From positions 682,001 through 746,000 of the forward strand of contig NZ_FQVU01000002.1 of the NCBI RefSeq assembly GCF_900129455.1: 64,000 nt of DNA. Reading direction: 5' to 3'. The stretch comes from Jatrophihabitans endophyticus. Lineage in GTDB: Bacteria > Actinomycetota > Actinomycetes > Mycobacteriales > Jatrophihabitantaceae. Positions 53,801 through 62,800 of the stretch are shown piece after piece (the first letter of the stretch is position 1; each line of letters opens with the position of its first letter). The position numbers and the translations under genes are program-made. The notes under the pieces are model-generated. The model ran no database searches. It had not been told where the DNA came from and was given only the letters and a program-made list of their open reading frames with translations.

Positions 53801-56800
53801 CGGCGCGGGCAGCGGTCCGGGCCGGGCGGCGTTGCGGGTGCCGGACCGGCCGGTCGTCACCCTGCGCGCCGTGCCCGCCGCGGCGAAGGAGGGCGCAGCA
53901 GCAGCCGCCGACGGGCCGCCCGCCGGGCCCGGGGAGGTGGCCGAGGCGGCGTCGACCCCGCGCCGGTCCGGGGCGGCGACCGCCGCGGCGACGTCCTCGA
54001 ACGACCCGTACCCCGACGACGCGGTCGCCGTCGTCGGTCTCGCTGCCCGCTTCGCCGACGCCCCCGACGCCGACGCGTTCTGGGCCAACCTCGCCGCCGG
54101 GCGCGGCAGCATCGCCGAGGTGCCCGCCGACCGGTGGGACCTGCGCGAGGAGTTCGCACCCGGGCGGGGCCGGGCGGACACCACGTACAGCAAGTGGGCC
54201 GCGCTGCTCGATCGCATCGACACCTTCGACGAGCGGTTCTTCCGGCTCTCCCCGCTGGACGCGCAGGCGATGGACCCGCAGCAGCGAGTGTTCCTGGAGG
54301 AGGCGTGGCACGCGCTGGAGGACGCCGGTCACGCCCCCGACCTCGCCGGGCCGAGCCGCCCGTGGGGCGTGTTCGTGGGCTGCGGCTCCGGCGACTACGC
54401 CGATCTGCTCGCCGCCGCCGGTGATGCCCGCAGCGGACAGGCGTTCCTGGGCAACGCGCCGTCGGTGCTGCCGGCACGCATCGCCTACCTGCTCAACCTC
54501 ACCGGCCCGACCATGGCGGTCGACACCGCCTGCTCGTCCTCCCTCGTCGCCGTCCACCTCGCGGCGTCGGCCGTGGCGCGCGGCGAGTGCGACCTCGCCC
54601 TCGCCGGCGGCGTCGCGCTCATGTCGACGTCCAAGATGCAGGTCTGGACGAGCCAGGTCGGCATGCTCTCGCCGAGCGGTCACTGCCGACCGTTCGACGC
54701 CGCGGCCGACGGCATCGTGCTCGGCGAGGGCGTCGGGGTGGTGGTGCTGAAGCGGCTGCGGGACGCGCTCGCCGACGGCGACACCGTCCGCGGCGTCCTG
54801 CTGGGCAGTGGGATGAACGGCGACGGCAAGTCGAACGGCATCACCGCCCCGAACGCGACCGCCCAGGCCGATCTGCTGAGCCGGGTCTACGAGCGGGCGG
54901 GGCTCGACCCGGCCGACATCGGATACGTCGAGGCGCACGGCACGGGCACCGAGCTCGGCGACCCGATCGAGGTCAACGCACTGCACGCGGTGCACGGTCA
55001 CCGCGAGGCGGGGACGGCCGGCCTCGGCTCGATCAAGGGCAACGTCGGGCACACCACGATGGCCGCCGGTGTCGCCGGGCTGATCAAGGTGCTGCTGTCG
55101 ATCCGGCACGGCGAGCTCGCGCCGTCACTCGGCTTCGAGCGGTGCAACGACAAGATCGAGCTGGCGGCCGGACCGTTCGAGGTCGTCACCGAGCGGCGCC
55201 CGTGGTCGCCGGGGCCGAGCGGCCGGCGCATCGGCGCGGTGAGCAGCTTCGGCTTCAGCGGGACGAACTGCCACGTCGTCGTCGGCGAGCCGGCCCCGCC
55301 CGCCCACCGGCCCGACGCCGACGGCCCCGAGCTGGTCGTGCTGTCGGCGCGCACCGACGCCGAGCTGGCCGCCGTCGTGGAGCGGCTCGCGGCGCATCTC
55401 GCGACCCGGCCCGCCGGCTACGAGCCGCGGCTGGACGATCTCGCCGCCACCCTCGCGCTGGGGCGCGCGACGCTGCCGGCCCGCGCCGCGTTCGCCGTCG
55501 GCAGCGTCGCGGAACTGCGCGAGGCGCTGCGCGACCGGCCGGCCGCCGACGGCGCCGGGGACGGTGCGGCCGGGGACGGTGCGGCCGGGGACGGTGCGGC
55601 CGGGGACGGTGCGGCCGAGCTCGTCGCGGCCGCCGCGGCGGACCGGGCGCTCGCCACGCTGCGGCCGCTCGCCGACGGGTTCGTCGGCGGCGCGGACCTC
55701 GACCTGCGAGCGCTGTTCGCCGGCCGCGACGTCCGCCGGATCCCGCTGCCGGGCTACCCGTTCGCGCGCCGGTCGCACTGGGTCGCCGGTGACGCGGGTG
55801 ACGCTGCCGACGCCGCCGAGGTCGGTGCGGGAGGCGACACCGCTGCCGCCGGTGCGGTCGTGCTGACGCGCGCCGTCACCCCCGACGACGACCTGGTCCG
55901 CGGCCACGTCGTCGGGAGCCGGACGATCGTCCCCGCGGCGGCGGGCATCGCGCTGCTCGCGGCCGCCGCCCCCGAGGCGGCCCTGCGCGACCTGCGGTGG
56001 CTGCGCCCGATCGTCGTCACCGCCGGGACCGAGCTGCGCGTCGTGCGTGCCGGCGACGCGCTCGAGGTCCGCGCGGGCGAGCCGAGCGTGACCGCGACGA
56101 CGACCGACGCGTCGGCCTCGCGTGATCGAGCGGAGCTCGCCGAGCTGGGCGCGAGCTGCCCGACCCGCGTGGACGTCGCCGGCTTCTACGCCGACCTCGC
56201 CGCGAGCGGGGTCGCGTACGCGCAGGGCTTCCGCTGCGTCACCGCGCTGCGCACCGGGGCAGAGGACGCGCTCGCGACGCTGGCCCCGGTCGAGCCCGGC
56301 GAGCTGCTGCCGGCCACCGTGCTGGACGGCGCGATGCAGGCCGCGGCGGCGCTGGTCCGCGACGAGCACGCGCTGCTCCCGTTCGCGATCGACCGCGTCG
56401 ACGTGTTCGACCGCACCGCCGTCGCGCGGTTCGGCCACGCCCACCGCACCGGGTCGCGGACGTTCGACGTGGACGTCCTCGGCGCCGACGGTGCCGTGCT
56501 GGTCGCGATCGCCGGGCTGACGCTCCGCGCGGCGGGCGGCGCCACCGCGCCGGCGCCGGCCGACGACCCCGCCGCGACGATCTTCCGACCCGAGTGGGTG
56601 GACGCCGCGGCACCGGACGGCGACGGCGCCGCCGCGATCACCCTCGTCGCGGACGCGACCGACGGCCTCGCCCAGCGCCTGCTCGCCGAGGCCGGGCCGC
56701 GGGCCGTGCTGGTCGACCGCGGCGGCGAGCTCCCGGCCGACCTCACCGGCACCGTGTGCTGGCTCGGCGCCGCCGAGCCGGGCGAGCCCGATGCGCCGGC

Positions 56801-59800
56801 GCACGACGCCCTCGACCTGATCGGGCGGCTCGCGTCGGCCGCCCGCACCACGGCGCTGCGGCTGGTCGCCGTCACCCGCGACGCGTGCGCCGTCACCGAC
56901 GACGACGTGCCGCGCGCCGACCAGGCCGCGGTGCTCGGCCTGGTCCGGGCGGCGGCGGCGGAGTTCCCGGAGTGGACGGTCGCCGCGGTCGACGTGGCGG
57001 CGGCGCCCGACGTCCGGCGGGTGCTCGACGAGGTCACCGGCGCCACCGAGCCCGTCGTCGCGCTGCGCGCCGATCGCCGCGTGGTCCGCACCCTCGTCCC
57101 CGCCGCGGCTCCCGCCGTTGCCACCGCGCCGTGGCGCGAGGACGGCTGCTACCTGCTTCTCGGCGGCGCCGGCGGCATCGGGGCCGAGCTGGCGCGCCGG
57201 CTCGCGACCGTCCGGGGCGTCCGGCTCGCCCTGGTCGGTCGCCGGGCCGAGGACGACGCGATCCGCGCACTGGTCGCCGAGCTCACCGACGCCGGCGCGC
57301 AGGCCGGCTACTGGCCGGCCGACGTCGCCGACCCCGACGCCCTCAGCGCGGTGGTCGCCGCGGTCACCGACCGGTTCGGGCCCGTGCACGGCGCGTTCCA
57401 CGGCGCGCTGCAGCTGCGCGACGGCGCGCTGTCGGCGATGGCGCGCGCGGACCTCGACCGCGTCCTCGCCGCCAAGGTCCACGGCAGCATCGCGCTGCTC
57501 GACGCCCTCGCCGGCCAGCCGCTGGACGTGGTCGCGTTCTTCTCCTCCGCGCTGTCCTTCGTCGCCGCGCCGGGCCAGGGCAACTACGCCGCGGCCGGCC
57601 ACTTCCAGGACGCGCTCGCGCTCGCGGCGCGGCGCCGAGGCGTCCCCGCGGTGGTCGTGAACTGGGGTTTCTGGGGCAGCGTCGGCGCCGTCGCGACCGC
57701 CGAGCAGCGGGACCGGTTCGCGTCGCTCGGCATCGCCGCGATCGACACCGACGAAGGGTTGGCGGCGCTGGAGCGGGTCCTCGCCGCCGACCTCGCGCAG
57801 GCCGTCGTCGTCAAGGGCACGGCGGCCGGGCTGGCCCGCCTCGGCGTGCAGCCCGCGACACCCGGGGACGCGACACCCGGGGACGCGACACCCGGGGACG
57901 CGATACCAGGGGACGCGATACCAGGGGACGAGGCACCGGCCGTGGCCGCCGCCGCGGGCTTCGCGGAGCTCGAGGTGCTGACCCGGGCCGTCACCGCCGC
58001 CGCGCTGCTGCCGCTGCTCGGGTCGGCCGGCAGCGTCACGTCCGAGGCCGCGCTCGCCGAGTCCCTCGGTGTCGTCGCCGACCAGCGGGGCCTGTTCGCG
58101 GCGTTGCTCGAGCTGCTCGACCGCACCGGCGCGGTCCGGCACGGGGACGATGGCCTGCTGCTGGCCGTCGAGCTGGTCGGGGACCTGTCGGCCGCGGAGC
58201 GTGAGCTGCGCGCGGCCCACCCCGAGCTGGCGCCGCACCTCGAGCTCGTCCACCGCTGCGTCGACGCGCTGCCCGACGTGCTGCGCGGCACGGTCCGCGG
58301 GGTGGACGTCCTGTTCCCCGGCGGCTCGGCCGAGCAGGTGGCGGGCGTCTACGCGGGCAACGCCGGCTCCGACCATCATCACCGCCTGCTGGCACGACGG
58401 CTCGCCGAGCACGCCGCCGAGGTGGCCGCGGCCGAGCAGCGCCCGGTACGGGTGCTCGAGATCGGCGCCGGCACGGGCGCGTCCACCCGCTTCGTCCTCG
58501 ACGCGGTGGACGAGTCCGTCGAGCTGACCTACACCGACGTCTCGCCCGCCTTCCTCGCGCAGGGCCGGGAGGGGTTCGGCGACCGGCTCGACTACGCCCT
58601 CCTCGACGTCGAGCGGGACCCGGCCGAGCAGGGGCTGCCGGTCGGCACGCTCGACGCGGTCTACGCGGCCAACGTCCTGCACGCGACCGCGGACGTGGTC
58701 GCCGCGCTGCGCAACGCCGCGGCGCTGCTCGCCCCCGGTGGCCTGCTCCTCGTCAACGAGATCACGCACGTCTCGGACTTCGCGACGGTCACGTTCGGGC
58801 TGACGCCCGGCTGGTGGCGGGCGACCGACCCCGCGGGCCGGCTGCCGCACACGCCGCTGCTCGACCTGCCGCGGTGGGACGCCGCCCTGCGCGCAGCCGG
58901 GCTGACCCCGCAGGGTGCCCTGCACCTGCCGGGCGACGACCCGGCCCAGTGCGTGCTGGTCGCGCGCCGCGGGGAGCGGCCGACCGCCGACCGGGGGTCG
59001 ACGGCGGGACCGGGGACGGTCGCCCGGCGCGACGTGCTCGCGTACGTCCGCAGGATCTTCGCCGACGTCTTGAAGTTCGACGAGGCCGAGCTCGACGCCG
59101 ACGCCAACTTCGACGTGTTCGGCGTCGACTCGCTCGTCGGCCTGAACATCGTCACCGCGCTGGAGGCCGACCTCGGCCCGCAGCCCAGCACGCTGCTGTT
59201 CGAGCACATCACGCTCGACGCGCTCGCCGAGCACCTGCGTGGCGCGCACGCCGACACCCTGACCGAACTCCTCGGCGCCGCGACCGCGGAACCTGCGACG
59301 GGGACGACGCCGGCCGCCCCACCGTCCGCCGGCCGGACATCGCCGCCTCCCCCGCGGGCCGACCCGGTCGGGGACAGCGGGGACGGCGGGGACGGCGGGG
59401 ACGGCGGGGACGGCGAGGACATCGCGGTCGTCGGGCTTGCCGGGCGCTACCCGGGATCGCCGGACCTCGACGCCTTCTGGGACAACCTGCGCGCGGGCCG
59501 TCGCTGCGTGCAGGAGGTCCCGGCCCGGCGCTGGGACTGGCGCGAGCACTTCGACGAGAAGCGCGGGGCCGCCGAGCGCACCTACTGCCGGTGGGGCGGC
59601 TTCCTCGACGCCGTCGACGAGTTCGACCCGGCCTTCTTCGGGATCCTGCCGAAGGACGCGGCGGCCATCGACCCGCAGGAGCGGCTGTTCCTCGAGACCT
59701 GCTGGACGCTGCTGCAGGACGCCGGCTACCTCGGCCGCCGCCGCGAGCAGCGGACCGGTGTGTTCGTGGGCACGATGTACGGCTCGTACGGGCGCATGGC

Positions 59801-62800
59801 GTCGGCGAACGGGTGGCCGCGCGGGCACTACGGCGACGGCCACTCCGCGTACTGGTCGATCGCGAACCGGGTGTCCTACACCCTCGACCTGCGCGGCCCG
59901 AGCTTCGCGGTCGACTCCGCGTGCTCGTCGTCGGCGACCGCGATCCACCTCGCCTGCGAGAGCCTGCGTCGCGGCGAGTGCGCGCTCGCGATCGCCGGCG
60001 GCGTCAACCTGATCCTGCACCCGGCCCACTTCATCTCGCTGTCGCGGCTGGGGATGCTCTCGGCGAGCGGCAGCTGCAGCGTCTTCGACGAGCGCGCGGA
60101 CGGCTTCGTCCCGGGCGAGGGCGTCGGCGCGGTCCTGCTCAAGCCGCTCGCGGCGGCGCAGCGCGACGGCGACGAGATCTGGGCCGTCGTCAGGGGCAGC
60201 CTGGCCAACGCCGGCGGCAAGACGTCGGGCTACACGGTGCCGAACCCGGCCGCGCAGGCCGAGCTGATCACCGGCGCGCTGCGACGCGCGGGTGTCGACG
60301 CCGGCGATCTCGGCTACGTCGAGGCGCACGGCACCGGCACCTCGCTCGGCGATCCCATCGAGATCGCCGCGCTGTCGACCGCGCTGCGCGCCGGCGGGGA
60401 CACCGCGGGCTGCGCCGTCGGTTCGGTGAAGTCGCTGATCGGCCACCTCGAGGGGGCGGCCGGGATCGCCGGGCTGACCAAGACCGTCCTGCAGTTGCGG
60501 CACCGCACGCTGGTCCCGCAGGCCGGCCTGGAGCAGCTCAACCCCAAGATCGATCTCGAGGCGGCCACGTTGCGCGTATCCGAGGAACCCGCCGACTGGA
60601 CCGGCAGCAGCCCGCGACGGGCGGGCGTGAGCTCGTTCGGCGCCGGGGGCGCCAACGTCCACATCGTGCTCGAGGAGTACCCGGAGGGGCCGGTCGATCG
60701 CGTCGACCTCGCGGCACCCGCCGGGGAGCAGCTCGTCGTGCTGTCCGCCCGCACCGTCGACCAGCTGCGCCGCATGGCCGGTGAGCTCGCCGACCGGGTC
60801 GCCGACGGCCGGATCGAGTCCCTGATCCGGCTCGCCTACACCACCCAGGTGGGCCGCGCCGAGCTGCCGGAACGGCTGGCCGTGCTGGTGGACGGCGAGG
60901 AGGCGCTCGTCCGCGCGCTGCGGGCGGCCGCCGCGGGAGACGACTCACCGTGCCTCGTCGGGACGGCGGGCTCCGGCTCGGCCGAGCTGCTCGACGGCGA
61001 CGAGGGCGAGGAGTTCCTCGACCGGCTGATCGCCCGCCACTCCCTGCGCAAGCTCGCGACGCTCTGGGTCGCCGGCGCGCCGGTGCGGTGGGACGCGCTG
61101 TGGCCCCAGCCGCTGCCGCGGGTGCGGATGCCCGCCTACCCCTGGGAGCGCAGCCGGTTCTGGCTGCCCGAGTACGACACCGCGCACCGGCCGAGCACCG
61201 AAGTGCCGCTGGCGCCGGGCCTCGCGGGCCAGCACCGCGTCCGGGGCGAGGTGTGGGCGCCGGCCGCGGCCCTGCTCGACGCGGTGTGCGTCGCGGCGGA
61301 CGCCGACGACGCCGAGCTGCGCGACGTGCGGCTGCTCGCGCCGCTGACCCGCGACGACGGCGAGGTCTGCGTCGACGTCGAGCGCACTGCGGAGGGGACC
61401 CGCTTCGTCCTCCGGGCGGCCGGTGGTCAGCCCGCGCTCGTCCGGGGCACGCTCGCCGAGCCCGCCGGCCCCCCGGCCCCGCACGTCGACCTCGCCGCCC
61501 TGCGCGCGCGCTGCGGTGACGACCGCGACCCCGACGACGTGTACGCGGCCCTGCGCGCCGGCGGGATCGAGCACGGTGACCGGCTGCGGGTGCTCACCGA
61601 GGTGCACGTCGGCGACGGCGAGGCCGTCGCCCGCGCCGCCGCCCGGGGGGAGCTCGCCGGCGTCGCGCTGCTCGACGCGGCGCTGCAGACCCTGGCCGTG
61701 CTGGGCGGCGGCGGGGGTGCCGTCCCGAGCGCCGTCGGGGCGCTGCGACGTCACGCGCCGGCCGGCGAGCGGTGCTGGATCACCGTGCGCGAGCTCGAGC
61801 GCCACGGCGAGCACCGCCGCTTCGACCTGGCGCTGGTGGCCGACGACGGCGAGGTGCGGGTGGCGATCGACGCCCTCGAGACCGCGGCGGTCCCCGCCGT
61901 GGCCGCCGACCCGGTCGAGGTCCGGCTGCTGCGTCCGGAGTGGGTCGAGCAGGAACGCGGTGGCCCGGCGGACCCGCGTCCGACGCACGTCCTGGTCGTG
62001 GCGGACGGTCCGATGACCGCCCGGCTCGTGGCGCGTCTGGCGGCCGACGGCATCACCGCCACCGAGCTGCCCGCCGATCGGCGCGCCAGCCGCGAGGACG
62101 TGCGCGACGTCGTGGCCGAGCTCCGCGCCGGCGGCCAGGCCCCCGACGCCTACCTGCAGTGGATCCCGGAGACGTCGGGCGAGCCGGCCGCCGAGCTGGC
62201 CGCCGGGCTGGAGCCGTTGCTGCGGGTGACCGGCGCCGTCCTGGGCGGTCGGCGCGCCGCGCCGCTGCGGGCGGTCGTCGGCTACGCCGCGACCGGCTCC
62301 GGCCGGCCGTGGCAGGCCGCGCTCGGCGGCACCGTGCGCAGCCTGGCCCACGAGTCGAGCACGTTCCGCGGTGCCCTCGTCGCCGTGGACGCCGACCCCG
62401 ACCGGGTTGCCGAGGAGCTCTGTGCCGAGCTGCTGGCCGGCGCCGACGAGCCGGTGCGTGAGGTCCGCCTGCGCGACGGCCGTCGCACCGTCCGCACGGT
62501 GGTGCCGGTCGAGTCGGTCGAGCCGGTCGAGCCGGTCGAGCCGACCTTCGAGGGCGTCTGCCTCGTCACCGGCGGCGGCGGCCGCATCGGCCGGCACCTC
62601 GCCGCGCATCTCGCGACCCGCGGCCACCGGGTGGTGCTCGTCGGGCGGAGCGCGGCCGACGCCGGGGAGTTCGCGACGCTCGGGACCGAGGACGCACCGG
62701 TCCGTTACGAGCAGGCCGATGTCGCCGACGCCGAGCAGGTGGCCGCGCTCGTGCGACGGGTCCGCGAGGTCGACGGCCGGATCGGCTGCGTGGTGCACGC

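Noticed and set aside
47688-60662. Two very long minus-strand open frames opposite the PKS genes (47688-53510 and 55125-60662)
   Set aside because: Both mirror PKS codons and show no motifs; the plus-strand frame carries complete KS, KR, DH and ACP domains.
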